Part shown: positions 18,167-27,436 of the stretch, one piece after another | How the letters are laid out: every line of letters starts with the position of its first letter | Numbering within the stretch: the first letter of the stretch is position 1 | Assembly (NCBI RefSeq): GCF_000758705.1 | Contig: NZ_CP009287.1 | Coordinates: 310,001 to 374,000, forward strand | Origin: Paenibacillus graminis | GTDB taxonomy: Bacteria > Bacillota > Bacilli > Paenibacillales > Paenibacillaceae | DNA: 64,000 nt | Reading direction: 5' to 3' | The notes under the pieces: model-generated | What the model was told of the DNA's origin: nothing | The model's database searches: none | What the model saw: only the letters and a program-made list of their open reading frames with translations | Position numbers and translations under genes: made by a program

Positions 18167-19396
18167 ATGCAGCTTAAGCAAATATTCGTGAACGGCGGGA
18201 GATTGAAGGATACGATTGAGGCCTTTGCCGATTTTGGGCGTACGGAGAACAATGGGGTAACCCGGCTGTCGTTGTCCGAGCAGGATGTGGAGGTGCGGAG
18301 TTACTTCAGTGCATGCTGCGAAGAGCTGGGAATGTCGGTAAAAATCGATGACATGGGAACCATGTACGCTACGCTCGAAGGAACAGAAGCGGGGCCGCCG
18401 GTGGTGATTGGCTCGCATTTGGACACGGTCAAAAAGGGCGGCCGCTTCGATGGTGTGCTTGGAGTCATTGCCGGTCTGGAAGTGGTGCGGACCCTGGTTG
18501 ACCATGGCATCAAGCCCCGGCTGCCGGTGACGGTGATGAACTTCACGAATGAGGAAGGCGCGAGGTTCGAGCCTTCAATGATGGCTTCCGGCGTGCTGTC
18601 CGGCAAATTTGACAGGGCGGAGATGCTGAAGAAGAAGGACCCGGAAGGGACGACATTTGCGGAAGCGCTGGAAGCGAGCGGGTATGCGGGGGAGGCTGCG
18701 AACCGGATTAAGGAAGCAACGGCCTATCTGGAGCTGCATATCGAGCAGGGACCTGTGCTGGAAAAAGAAAATCTCTCCATCGGCCTGGTCGACTGTGTCG
18801 TGGGCATGGCCTGCTATGAGATTGAGGTGACAGGCGAATCTGACCACGCCGGAACCACGCCGATGGCTATGCGGAAGGATGCCCTTTTTGCCGCGACCGA
18901 TCTGATGACGGAGCTGCGCCGCAAGCTGGGCATACTGGATTCGGAGCTGGTCTTCACCATGGGCCGCATGAACGTGCTGCCCAATATTCATACGGTCATC
19001 CCGAACAAAGTGATTTTCACCGTCGAAGCCAGACATAAGAATATGGACATCGTACACACGGTGGAAGAGATCCTGAATGGCCTGCCTGAAGAGCTGCTGG
19101 GCTGTACCCTGTCTAAGACCAAGCTGTGGGGCCGGGATACGGTATGGTTCGATCCTGCAATCTGCGCATTGGTAGAACAGGCGGCTTCGAAACTGGGCTA
19201 CAGCAGCAAAAAAATGGCCAGCGGAGCGGGGCATGACGCTCAGTTCGTGGCCGGTTTTCTGCCGGCAGCCATGATCTTTGTGCCCAGCGTCAACGGCAAA
19301 AGCCACTGCGAAGAGGAACTGACCTCTTATGAGGAATGCGAGCAGGGAGTCAATGTTGTACTGGAAACGGTCCTTGGTATAATAGCCAAAGAATAA
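18167..19396 (+). CDS. M20-family amidohydrolase (N-carbamoyl-L-amino-acid hydrolase / allantoate amidohydrolase type)
   Basis: A 409-residue di-metal hydrolase. Metal ligands are visible in GSHLDTVKKGGRFDG, FTNEEGARF, YLELHIEQGPVLE and the C-terminal SGAGHDAQF; the lid domain with GESDHAGTTPMAMRKDA is typical of the HyuC/AllC/UAA subgroup. These enzymes remove carbamoyl or ureido groups from amino acids or allantoate and release ammonia. It starts behind GGAGGG and ends shortly before a strong terminator, so it is a one-gene transcript. Substrate assignment within the subgroup is not possible from sequence alone. Confidence 0.88.
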   Translation: MQLKQIFVNGGRLKDTIEAFADFGRTENNGVTRLSLSEQDVEVRSYFSACCEELGMSVKIDDMGTMYATLEGTEAGPPVVIGSHLDTVKKGGRFDGVLGVIAGLEVVRTLVDHGIKPRLPVTVMNFTNEEGARFEPSMMASGVLSGKFDRAEMLKKKDPEGTTFAEALEASGYAGEAANRIKEATAYLELHIEQGPVLEKENLSIGLVDCVVGMACYEIEVTGESDHAGTTPMAMRKDALFAATDLMTELRRKLGILDSELVFTMGRMNVLPNIHTVIPNKVIFTVEARHKNMDIVHTVEEILNGLPEELLGCTLSKTKLWGRDTVWFDPAICALVEQAASKLGYSSKKMASGAGHDAQFVAGFLPAAMIFVPSVNGKSHCEEELTSYEECEQGVNVVLETVLGIIAKE

Positions 19397-19486
19397 GTGT
19401 GAAGAAAAATAACATTAATTTTGAGTTTTCGTGTAATTCCACTTGTGGAGATAGAGAATGACTTCTAATGTGTGATATAAGTTGCT

Positions 19487-19524
19487 AAACAAACAGACCC
19501 CGGAGACGGTGTCTGTTTGTTTGG
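19487..19524 (+). terminator. Terminator after the M20 hydrolase gene
   Basis: Arms AAACAAACAGA (19487-19497) and TCTGTTTGTTT (19512-19522) pair perfectly around a GC-rich loop; the second arm doubles as the T-rich tail. Confidence 0.8.
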
Positions 19525-19600
19525 TTTGATGATGATTTTGTCAGGTGCCCCAGTCAATTGGGTGTTTAACATAGGGTTACATAGAGTTTTTACCCCTTTC

Positions 19601-19618
19601 ATTGTGTTAAAACACAAT
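19601..19618. promoter_or_regulatory. Palindrome in the alanine dehydrogenase leader
   Basis: ATTGTGTT and AACACAAT form 8-base arms around AA, about 100 bases upstream of the alanine dehydrogenase start. It is a candidate binding site for the PucR-type regulator encoded downstream, since the Bacillus AdeR protein activates ald; this link is inference. Confidence 0.4.
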
Positions 19619-19718
19619 CATGGCAGATAAAGTTTTTCTTTTTACCCAAAATGAAAAGTGAATTCGTGTGTTATCATTCTTTACATAAGAGAAACCCACT
19701 AGACAGGAGCGATGAGCT

Positions 19719-20852
19719 ATGATTATTGGAGTACCCAAGGAAATTAAAAATAACGAAAACCGTGTCGCCATTACGCCTGCAGGAGTCGTAAGTCTGGTAG
19801 CCGATGGACATAAAGTGCTGGTGGAAGCCGGAGCCGGAACAGGCAGCGGATTCCTGAATGAAGAGTATGCTGCAGCCGGGGCTGAGCTGATGACTGAAGC
19901 CTCCGCTGTATGGGCTGCCGCAGAGATGGTCATGAAGGTCAAAGAGCCGCTCGAAAGTGAATACAGCTACTTCCGTCCGGGCCTGATCCTCTTCACTTAC
20001 CTGCACCTGGCACCTGAGCCGACGCTGGCTTCCGCGCTGAAAGACAAAGGCGTCTTCGCCATCGGATATGAAACGGTTGTGGACGGACGGACACTTCCGC
20101 TGCTCACTCCCATGAGTGAAGTGGCCGGACGCATGTCCGTGCAGCTCGGTGCCCAGTTCCTGCAGAAAAACTATGGCGGCCAGGGCATCCTGCTCTCCGG
20201 CGTTCCCGGTGTCAGCAGAGGCAAGGTCAGCATTATCGGCGGCGGCGTAGTCGGTACAAATGCAGCCAAGATGGCGATTGGACTCGGTGCCGATGTGACG
20301 ATTGTTGATCTCAGTGCGGACAGACTCCGCCAGCTGGATGATATTTTTGGCGCACAGATTAACACGCTGATCTCCAATCCTTACAACATTGCCAGGGCTG
20401 TAGCCGACGCGGATCTGCTGGTAGGCGCAGTGCTGATCCCGGGAGCGAAGGCACCGAAGCTGGTTACCGAAGAAATGGTCAAGACGATGAAGCCGGGCTC
20501 TGTCATTGTTGACGTAGCGATTGACCAAGGCGGTATTGTAGAAACCATTGACCGGGTAACCACCCATGACCATCCTGTCTTCGAAAAATGCGGCGTACTG
20601 CATTACTCGGTAGCCAACATGCCGGGTGCTGTAGCCAAAACCTCGACCATAGCGCTAACCAATGTTACGGTTCCTTATGCCCTGCAAATTGCCAATAAAG
20701 GCGTGTTCAAGGCGATTGAAGACAATGCCGGCCTGAAGAGCGGCGTCAACGTAGCCAATGGCAAAATCACCTGCCGGGCCGTGGCCGAGGCTCTTGGGGA
20801 AGAATACTGCACGGTAGAGCAAGCCATAGAGCAGAATTTCACCCTGATCTAG
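19719..20852 (+). CDS. ald: Alanine dehydrogenase
   Basis: A 377-residue NAD-dependent enzyme converting L-alanine to pyruvate and ammonium, needed in Bacillus for use of alanine and for efficient sporulation. Catalytic Lys75 (VKEPL) and His96 (YLHLAPEP) are in place, and the Rossmann loop [18 protein letters not shown] begins near residue 170. The N-terminus [17 protein letters not shown] is the family signature. It starts behind GGAGCGATGAG and is followed by a terminator. The PucR-family regulator next door matches the known ald-AdeR pairing of Bacillus. Confidence 0.96.
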   Translation: MIIGVPKEIKNNENRVAITPAGVVSLVADGHKVLVEAGAGTGSGFLNEEYAAAGAELMTEASAVWAAAEMVMKVKEPLESEYSYFRPGLILFTYLHLAPEPTLASALKDKGVFAIGYETVVDGRTLPLLTPMSEVAGRMSVQLGAQFLQKNYGGQGILLSGVPGVSRGKVSIIGGGVVGTNAAKMAIGLGADVTIVDLSADRLRQLDDIFGAQINTLISNPYNIARAVADADLLVGAVLIPGAKAPKLVTEEMVKTMKPGSVIVDVAIDQGGIVETIDRVTTHDHPVFEKCGVLHYSVANMPGAVAKTSTIALTNVTVPYALQIANKGVFKAIEDNAGLKSGVNVANGKITCRAVAEALGEEYCTVEQAIEQNFTLI

Positions 20853-20910
20853 AGCAAACGAACCGGTCACAGGCAGAAGTAGAGAGAACAGAGGAGAACA
20901 ATAATTGGAG

Positions 20911-20945
20911 CAGTCCGGCGAGCGATCATCCGGGCTGTTTTTTTG
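20911..20945 (+). terminator. Terminator after ald
   Basis: Arms CAGTCCGG (20911-20918) and CCGGGCTG (20930-20937) pair with one wobble and run into seven T. Confidence 0.8.
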
Positions 20946-21025
20946 TGGTTTAGGAAATTATGATGTATTTCGCCTGTGAATATAATGTGCATAACGCGCT
21001 GGCGAAGAAGCAGGTGAACAACCGC

Positions 21026-21210
21026 TAGTTGGAAAAAGGGAACTTATTTCCCCCTCCGAATCAACAAATGAGAGAAATAAGTGGAGAAAGGAAACTTAAT
21101 TGGGTAATTTTACTGCCTCAGGAGCGGAATGAGCTGAATTAGTGTTCTTTTTTCCAACTTAGGCTGTGGAGATCCGCGTGCAGGGCGAATAAGTGATCCT
21201 TTTTCCACTT
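21026..21210. repeat. Structured four-unit repeat element, copy B
   Basis: Forward units at 21026-21048 (GTTGGAAAAAGGGAACTTA) and 21078-21100 (GTGGAGAAAGGAAACTTAA), reverse units at 21138-21161 and 21188-21210. Starts are 52, 60 and 50 bases apart; total 185 bp. It lies between ald and its putative regulator gene. The remaining sequence to 21407 shows no recognisable feature apart from the regulator's ribosome site. Confidence 0.85.
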
Positions 21211-21407
21211 GGAATTGCCGCCGGATTCATGAAGGGTCCTCCAGACAAAATCAGGCTCGCTCTGAAATCCTTCTTCCGTTTGCATTATCGAACTATACAG
21301 GCTTGAAGGGGAGCCGCCCTATAGTCAGCCGCACAGCTGCGGGCTATAATGAAATCACTAATAAGACAAGATTTCGGCTATTTTTCAGGTTGGGGCGGGT
21401 GGGGACA

Positions 21408-22664
21408 ATGACAGAATCTGAGCCATCATTTGATCGTTTTTTTGACAGTATGGAATCCCTGGCGGATACCCTCAGCGAGTCGCTGCAGTCGCAGGTGACA
21501 ATTGAGGACAGCAATCATCACGTGATCGGATATAGCTCCCATCAGTTCGAGAGCGATCCTGCGCGAATCTCCACCATTATCGGCAAACGTGTGCCGGACA
21601 CGGTCATCGTCGGCCTGCGCAAAAAAGGCGTGATGCACCAGCTTGAGCATACCGCGCATCCGATCCGCATTCCGGCGGTCATGGAAGTGGGGCTTGGTCC
21701 AAGGCTGGCGATGTGTATCCGGCATCATCAGGAAATCCTCGGCTATATCTGGGTCGTGGACAGAGGCAATCTGGCCGAGGGGCATGCCGAGCGCGTGGTC
21801 GAGAAGGCTGCCGGGATTGCCGGCCGCTACCTGCTGAAGCAGCGCGGCTGGAAGACCAGGCAGGAGAAGGTGCATGAGGACTTTTTCTGGAAGCTGCTGA
21901 CCTCCCATTACGAAACAGAGCCGCGTATCCGCCAGGAGGCCGAAGGCTCCTCGATACTTTTGCCCGAGAGCTATTATATCGGAGTGCTGGAGAGCGACAA
22001 AGCCATCGATGAACGGTTTATGCAGCGGTTCCGCCGGCTGATGGAAACCGATGCCAACCAGCGGCTGCTATTTCTGACCGCCGAGCATAACCGGCTAATT
22101 ATCCTGTTCACCTTTTTATTTCCGGTGGCGGAGCCGGAGCGGCTGTCTTCGTTCGTGCACAAGCTGCTTCAAGAGCTCAGCCAAAGCGAAAGCTGTGTTC
22201 TGACGGCGGGCTGCAGTCCCGGCTACCGGGAATACCTCTCTGCTGCTGCTGCATATCAGGAAGCTCTCACCATTTTGGAGGTCAAAAAACTCCTGCCCTA
22301 TCATACCCGCCACCTGCTGCTGTATGAGGAAATCGGTTTTTGGGCATACATTCCGGCGATTATGGAGCAAAAGCGGAGCCGGATGCACAGCAGCCGGCTG
22401 CTCTATCCGCTGAAAGCGCATGACCGTGAGCATAAAAGCGATTTTCTCAAAACCATCGCTGTCTATCTGACGCTGAACGGCAATCTCAAGGAAGCTGCGG
22501 CTTTTCTGCATATCCACACGAACACCTTGATGTACCGGCTGAACCGGATCGCTGAGATTACGGGCCGAACCCTGAAGGAAACCGATTACCGCACCTCGGT
22601 TTATCTGGATATTCTGACGGAGGAGACCGCCCGGGTCAACGGCTGGTTTCAGGAAGGACAATGA
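21408..22664 (+). CDS. PucR-family transcriptional regulator, AdeR-like
   Basis: A 418-residue regulator. An N-terminal sensor-like region (residues about 10-140) is followed by a GGDEF-like middle segment. The C-terminal PucR helix-turn-helix is clear: FLKTIAVYLTLNGNLKEAAA, then LHIHTNTLMYRLNRIAEITG. In Bacillus subtilis AdeR activates ald, and this gene follows ald directly, so it most likely controls alanine utilisation. The start at 21408 is preferred to an upstream frame beginning at 21303 because the upstream peptide is not protein-like and GGTGGGG precedes 21408. Its last four bases overlap the start of the transglutaminase gene. Confidence 0.85.
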   Translation: MTESEPSFDRFFDSMESLADTLSESLQSQVTIEDSNHHVIGYSSHQFESDPARISTIIGKRVPDTVIVGLRKKGVMHQLEHTAHPIRIPAVMEVGLGPRLAMCIRHHQEILGYIWVVDRGNLAEGHAERVVEKAAGIAGRYLLKQRGWKTRQEKVHEDFFWKLLTSHYETEPRIRQEAEGSSILLPESYYIGVLESDKAIDERFMQRFRRLMETDANQRLLFLTAEHNRLIILFTFLFPVAEPERLSSFVHKLLQELSQSESCVLTAGCSPGYREYLSAAAAYQEALTILEVKKLLPYHTRHLLLYEEIGFWAYIPAIMEQKRSRMHSSRLLYPLKAHDREHKSDFLKTIAVYLTLNGNLKEAAAFLHIHTNTLMYRLNRIAEITGRTLKETDYRTSVYLDILTEETARVNGWFQEGQ

Positions 22665-23470
22665 CTGTACCCAAACTGCTGCGCACCAACCGGAGGCCCG
22701 ACACGTACAATAACCTATCTATTGTGACAAGAAAGGGGAAATGGATAGTGGCCTATGGATATGGGAATCCTGACTCGGGATTCGAGCGGAGTATGAGGGA
22801 ACGGATCATTGAAACAGCCAAGGCGATGAGTGTTGGGGGCACGGATTTTTCCACATTTAAAGATTCGCGCTGCAACCCGAAATATTGGATTCGTACCGCG
22901 AACGGAGGGTTCCAGCTGCGGAGCGACGTCACCCCTTCGGCAGCAATCAACGATATTTTTGTGAACGGGCGGCTGTACGCTTTCGAATGCGCCATGGCGA
23001 TGGTCATGATTTTCTACAAGGCAACAATTGATATGATTGGGGAAGATGCATTTAACCAGCATTTCACCGATCTGTTCCTGTGGGACTGGAACTATGACAG
23101 CAACCTGCGGCTGATCACTACCTTTGATCCCTCGGAAATGCAGCCTGGAGACGTGGTATACTTCAAAAACCCTGACCATGATCCGGATAAGCCGGAATGG
23201 CAGGGTGAAAATGCGGTGCTGCTCGGAAACAACAGCTATTACGGACATGGGCTGGGAATCAAAGGGGCAGAAGGGATGATTGCTTCACTCAACCGGGAAA
23301 GAGTCCCGGGAAGCCGAATCTCTGCATATCTCACGGATGAAGCGCTTCACCCGGATTTTGCCTATCTTCAGACACTGTCCAGCCGGGCTGCCGGGCCTCT
23401 GAAGAGAAATGGTGATGCACGGAATAAGATTTTCTCCAGAATTGGGGTTAAATCCTACGTCAGTATATAG
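22661..23470 (+). CDS. tgl: Protein-glutamine gamma-glutamyltransferase (spore coat transglutaminase)
   Basis: A 269-residue enzyme that cross-links spore coat proteins by epsilon-(gamma-glutamyl)lysine bonds late in sporulation. The catalytic cysteine is Cys110 in LYAFECAMAM, and DIFVNGRLYAFE, DWNYDSNL, GDVVYFKNPDHDP, GENAVLLG and YYGHGLGI match Bacillus Tgl along the length. The first about 25 residues are longer than in B. subtilis. The ATG overlaps the regulator stop as ATGA, an unexpected coupling of a coat gene to an alanine-utilisation regulator. It is followed by a convergent spore-protein gene. Confidence 0.92.
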   Translation: MTVPKLLRTNRRPDTYNNLSIVTRKGKWIVAYGYGNPDSGFERSMRERIIETAKAMSVGGTDFSTFKDSRCNPKYWIRTANGGFQLRSDVTPSAAINDIFVNGRLYAFECAMAMVMIFYKATIDMIGEDAFNQHFTDLFLWDWNYDSNLRLITTFDPSEMQPGDVVYFKNPDHDPDKPEWQGENAVLLGNNSYYGHGLGIKGAEGMIASLNRERVPGSRISAYLTDEALHPDFAYLQTLSSRAAGPLKRNGDARNKIFSRIGVKSYVSI

Positions 23471-23498
23471 GAGACGGAGTGTTGGCTCCGCCCCGGAA

Positions 23499-23789
23499 TT
23501 ATTTGGACTGCTGCTCCGTATTCGCCAGCTGCTCCTGGGCCAGGCGGATCATTTCCCGGACCATGGAACCGCCGATTTTACCGCCGACCTGGCCTGCCGA
23601 TTCTGTAGTCAGCGTCCCGTTGTTGCCAGGCTGCAGAGGGATGCCAAGCTCCTTGGCCACTTCATATTTGACGTCATCCGGCCGGTCTGGATCAACCCTG
23701 TAGCCTTCATTTTTCATTACATTGGCCTTAAGTGTCTGCATTCCCTGCGCTGCCCCTGGCACTGCATATCTTCTGTTTCTTCTCGCCAT
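23499..23789 (-). CDS. Alpha/beta-type small acid-soluble spore protein
   Basis: A 96-residue protein with the family signatures VKYEVAKELGIPLQ and LTTESAGQVGGKIGGSMVREMIRLA. The glutamate-serine junction cleaved by the germination protease is placed differently from classical SspA, so cleavage is not certain. These proteins coat and protect DNA in the dormant spore. The N-terminal 40 residues (MARRNRRYAVPGAAQGMQTL) are longer and more basic than in SspA/B, as in many Paenibacillus copies. Its presence shows the organism forms endospores. Confidence 0.9.
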   Translation of the reverse strand: MARRNRRYAVPGAAQGMQTLKANVMKNEGYRVDPDRPDDVKYEVAKELGIPLQPGNNGTLTTESAGQVGGKIGGSMVREMIRLAQEQLANTEQQSK

Positions 23790-23842
23790 GCGGACTCACT
23801 CCCTTGCTGTCTTTGCCTTAACTTGCCCGGAAGTGCAAGGGT

Positions 23843-25480
23843 TCATTCCCTTCTCGTCTGCTGGCTGCCCGACCGGTATTTGAGCGGATGTACACCGACG
23901 GACTTTTTGAAGACCGTGCTGAAATAATGGGGGTTCTCATAACCGACAAGCTCGGAGATTTCCATGACTTTAAGATCCGTGGTGCTAAGCAGTTCCTTGG
24001 CCTTGTCGATGCGGATTCTGGTGATGTAGTCCGTCAGTGTTTCGCCTGTTTCTTTTTTGAAAATAAGGCTGATGTAGTTGGGAGTCAAAAAAACCTCCTC
24101 GGCAATCCGGGCAATGGACAGCTCTTGGGCATAGCCTGCCTGGACTATAGCTTTGATCCTGTTGATGGTTTTGCTGTTCCTGGAGCTGTTTTTGCCGGCC
24201 ATATAGGTGCTGAGATCATAAAAAAGAGAAAGCACGTAAGTCTTTAGCCCGGATAAATTCCTATGCCTGTAAAGAGTATCCATGATCGTCAGCCGATCCT
24301 GCAGCACCAGCTCAATATCCTCATCCAGCTCATAGAGGGCTCTTGCAGAGGTGAAAATCATCTCGGCGCAGATGCTCTGAACATAATCGATTTGCAGCTT
24401 GGGGGCGGCCAGCCGGTCGAACAGCTTCTCCAGCAGTTCCATCACTTGCCCGGTATGCCCTGCCTTCAGCTCATTCATCAGCCGGGCATGAAATTTGTAA
24501 AAAAAGGCGCTTTGCAGGGTTTCCGTACCGGGCTGGATATCCTTGATGTAAAGAATGGAGCGGCTGCCGGTATAAAAGGTATGCACCAGCGCAGCCAGCG
24601 CATCTTTATAGGAGTCCTCCAGTTCACTTACGCGGGTGCAGGCTCTGCCGACTCCAATGGAAGCATCCAGCCGCAGATACTCGTGAATGCTGCCAATGAT
24701 CTTTTCACAGTAGCCTGTAATGGCGCCGCCGCCGGGAGAAGCATCCTCGTCCGGGCCAAAAATGATCATAAATTCATTCTCGCTGGCGGCAAAAGAAACT
24801 CCGCCGGGCGGGTGCTCCAGGCATTCGCTGATGATATTCTGAATGGAAAAATACAGCAGCTGCTTATCATCCTCCGAAAACTTGTTGACCGCGCTCTGAT
24901 AGTCGTCCAACTGCAGTACACCTGCCGTCAGGATGCCGCCCGGCTTGAAGGGAAGCTGGAAATAGCGAATCTTCTCCCACAGCTCCCCTTCATCCCGGTA
25001 AAGACCTGCAACCCAGTTCTGAAGAAATTTCTCGCGGATCAGCGGCATATGGGTCTGCATTTGCCTGCGCAGCTGTTCCACATCCATCTGCTGGTCTTTC
25101 TCCCCGCGGAGCCGGGAGACGACTTCCTGAAACACCTCACGTAGTTCGGGTAATTTGACGGGCTTCAGTATATACCCCTCGGCATTCACCTTCAGCGCAC
25201 TTTGGGCATAGGAGAAGTCCTGGGCTCCGCTGATAATAATGATGCGGGTCCGGCATTGCCCGGCTTTCAGCTTCTCGGCCACTTCCAGCCCCCCCAGCAG
25301 GGGCATCATAATATCTGTAAAAAGAATGTCCGGCTGCAGCTCCATACATAATTCATAGGCCTCCTGTCCGTCCGAGGCTTCTCCGATAATCTCGATGCCG
25401 AACTCCTCCTGCCAGTTGAACACTTGGATCAGACTTCTGCGGATAAACGGCTCATCATCCGCCACGATCATCGTCAGCAT
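23843..25480 (-). CDS. YesN-type response regulator with AraC DNA-binding domain
   Basis: A 545-residue protein. The receiver domain spans residues 1-125, with acidic residues Asp8-Asp9, phosphoacceptor Asp56 in LFTDIMMP and Lys106 in LKPVKLP. A long middle region is typical of this group. The C-terminal AraC domain has two helix-turn-helices (QELSIARIAEEVFLTPNYIS and DLKVMEISELVGYENPHYFS). It is phosphorylated by the upstream histidine kinase; their genes overlap by 26 bases. The target is probably carbohydrate uptake or degradation genes, judging from the divergent binding-protein gene and the polysaccharide locus downstream. Confidence 0.93.
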   Translation of the reverse strand: MLTMIVADDEPFIRRSLIQVFNWQEEFGIEIIGEASDGQEAYELCMELQPDILFTDIMMPLLGGLEVAEKLKAGQCRTRIIIISGAQDFSYAQSALKVNAEGYILKPVKLPELREVFQEVVSRLRGEKDQQMDVEQLRRQMQTHMPLIREKFLQNWVAGLYRDEGELWEKIRYFQLPFKPGGILTAGVLQLDDYQSAVNKFSEDDKQLLYFSIQNIISECLEHPPGGVSFAASENEFMIIFGPDEDASPGGGAITGYCEKIIGSIHEYLRLDASIGVGRACTRVSELEDSYKDALAALVHTFYTGSRSILYIKDIQPGTETLQSAFFYKFHARLMNELKAGHTGQVMELLEKLFDRLAAPKLQIDYVQSICAEMIFTSARALYELDEDIELVLQDRLTIMDTLYRHRNLSGLKTYVLSLFYDLSTYMAGKNSSRNSKTINRIKAIVQAGYAQELSIARIAEEVFLTPNYISLIFKKETGETLTDYITRIRIDKAKELLSTTDLKVMEISELVGYENPHYFSTVFKKSVGVHPLKYRSGSQQTRRE

Positions 25481-27308
25481 CTTCCATCACCTCGTTCCAT
25501 GTAGTCACGACCGGAAACCGGACCACGGCCAAGAGGCCGCGCTGATCTTCGGTATTGGCATAATAACGGATGCCATAGGCCTCGCCAAAAAATTGCTGGA
25601 TTCTGGTATGCACATTGCGGATGCCATAGGACTCATTGCCTGGCTGCTTATCTGTCAGCAGCTGGTTCAGCCGCTCCGGATCTGCGCCCGCTCCATCGTC
25701 AAACACCGACACACAGAGAATATCCTGGGACCGCTCCACACGGATGCGGATTCTGCCCTTGCCCCGCCGCTTCTGTATTCCGTGGATAATGGCATTTTCC
25801 ACCAGCGGCTGAAGGCTCAGCTTGACGACTAGGCATTCCTCAAGCACCTGGGGGTCCGTCTCCTCCAGCCCGTAATCCAGCTTATCCTGGAAGCGAAACT
25901 GCTGAATTTGCAGGTAGCTGTCCACCTGCCGCAGCTCATCGCGCAGGGGGATGATATTCCGGCCTTTGCTCAGGCTGTACCGGAAGAAATCGGACAGCGA
26001 GGTAACCATATTGCTGATCTCAGGAATGTCATGATTGATCGCAATCCAGTTGATCGAATCCAGTGTGTTGTAGAGAAAATGGGGATTGATCTGGGCTTGA
26101 AGTGTTTTGAGTTCGGCTTCTTTTTTGCGCAGCTCCGTAACGTAGAGCTTGTCGATGAGTGCTTTGATTTGCTGCAGCAGCTTATTATAGCGGTTGAACA
26201 AATAAGAGAATTCGTCCTTGCGCCGGTAGCGGATAATAATGTTGAAGTTGCCGCTCTCGGCATGGGACATCGACTGGATGAATTTCCGGATGGGGGCCGA
26301 GATATTCTCCGACAGCAGCAGGGCCATCATCAGTGAGATGAGCATACAGATGCCGATGGCGATATACATGACACGCTGGAATGAAGCCAGCTCTCCATTA
26401 AGCTCTTTTACGGGTGAAAAGGAAAGGATGGTCCAGCCCGTTTCGGGTATTTTGATGTAGGAGACCAGCATGTTCTCTCCCTGGATTACCTGACGGAAGG
26501 AATGGAGGGTTCCGCCGCCTTCAACAGTTTTCATTTGGCTGTAATAGTCCTGTGTGCTGATATTCTGTCCTAGGAGTGCCGCGTCCGGGCTGATGGCAAT
26601 CGTTCCGGTCTGGTCGGCGATATAAATCCGGCTGCCTGCCGTGGGCTTGTAATGGTCGAGCAGATTATCGAATTCCGTTACAGGAATATCAATGGTCAGC
26701 AGCCCGACATAGGGAAGCTGGGCATGGCGGATGCCGAACAGGCGCTTTGCGAACTTCAGGGTGAACCTGGCGTCCAGGGAGCTGAGCCCGACCACGGTGA
26801 AATCGGATCTGGCCGGAATGCTAAGGTACCACGGCTTCAGTGAAATCAGATCAATATTGAATACCCGTCTGGAAAAATTATACTGTGTATATTCCGGGCG
26901 GTTCAGCATATATAGCATAGGAACAAAGCTGCTTTCCGCTGTTCCGCTGCCCGAAAAGTTCTCCAGAATTTTGTTCAGTGCGGCCAGTTCATTGATGATT
27001 CCTGTGCTGTCCGTCGGACGGTTAGAGGAGATCAGGTCAGCGAACTCTGTATTGAGGTATAGCGAGATCATGGCATTATCCGCAGCGGCGAACCGCTGGG
27101 CCAGATTATCCTGAACCAGGTTCAGGTTGTTTTCGATCGATGTATGGACATTGCGGGTGATGATATCGGCTGATTTGTTATATACCGTAACGGAGATGAT
27201 TGTTGTCGGTAAAAGGACGAGAAAGAGGAAGTAGAGGATAAGTCTGCTGCGAATACTGAAGTTGTACAGGAAGAGGGTTTTGGACAGAGTATCAAATAAT
27301 TTCTTCAT
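25455..27308 (-). CDS. YesM-type sensor histidine kinase
   Basis: A 617-residue membrane kinase. TM1 is near residues 20-42 (LILYFLFLVLLPTTIISVTV), followed by an extracellular double-Cache-like sensor to about 290. TM2 (MYIAIGICMLISLMMALLL) leads into a HAMP segment. The His_kinase domain carries the phosphorylated His410 in INPHFLYNTLDSI, and the ATPase domain shows LQPLVENAIIHGIQKR with the glycine box DDGAGADPE. Such kinases often sense sugars with a partner binding protein. A membrane-anchored solute-binding protein gene starts 128 bases away on the other strand, which fits that model. Confidence 0.93.
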   Translation of the reverse strand: MKKLFDTLSKTLFLYNFSIRSRLILYFLFLVLLPTTIISVTVYNKSADIITRNVHTSIENNLNLVQDNLAQRFAAADNAMISLYLNTEFADLISSNRPTDSTGIINELAALNKILENFSGSGTAESSFVPMLYMLNRPEYTQYNFSRRVFNIDLISLKPWYLSIPARSDFTVVGLSSLDARFTLKFAKRLFGIRHAQLPYVGLLTIDIPVTEFDNLLDHYKPTAGSRIYIADQTGTIAISPDAALLGQNISTQDYYSQMKTVEGGGTLHSFRQVIQGENMLVSYIKIPETGWTILSFSPVKELNGELASFQRVMYIAIGICMLISLMMALLLSENISAPIRKFIQSMSHAESGNFNIIIRYRRKDEFSYLFNRYNKLLQQIKALIDKLYVTELRKKEAELKTLQAQINPHFLYNTLDSINWIAINHDIPEISNMVTSLSDFFRYSLSKGRNIIPLRDELRQVDSYLQIQQFRFQDKLDYGLEETDPQVLEECLVVKLSLQPLVENAIIHGIQKRRGKGRIRIRVERSQDILCVSVFDDGAGADPERLNQLLTDKQPGNESYGIRNVHTRIQQFFGEAYGIRYYANTEDQRGLLAVVRFPVVTTWNEVMEDADDDRGG

Positions 27309-27436
27309 CTGAACCCCCTTCAGTTCTGCGGATAATCTTCACTTGCCATTTACCAGGGATTAATGGAAAATATCATTCAATAGATGGTATACATTGTAAA
27401 ACGGGGACGCCACGCTGTCAACGCAGGAGGTGAAGG

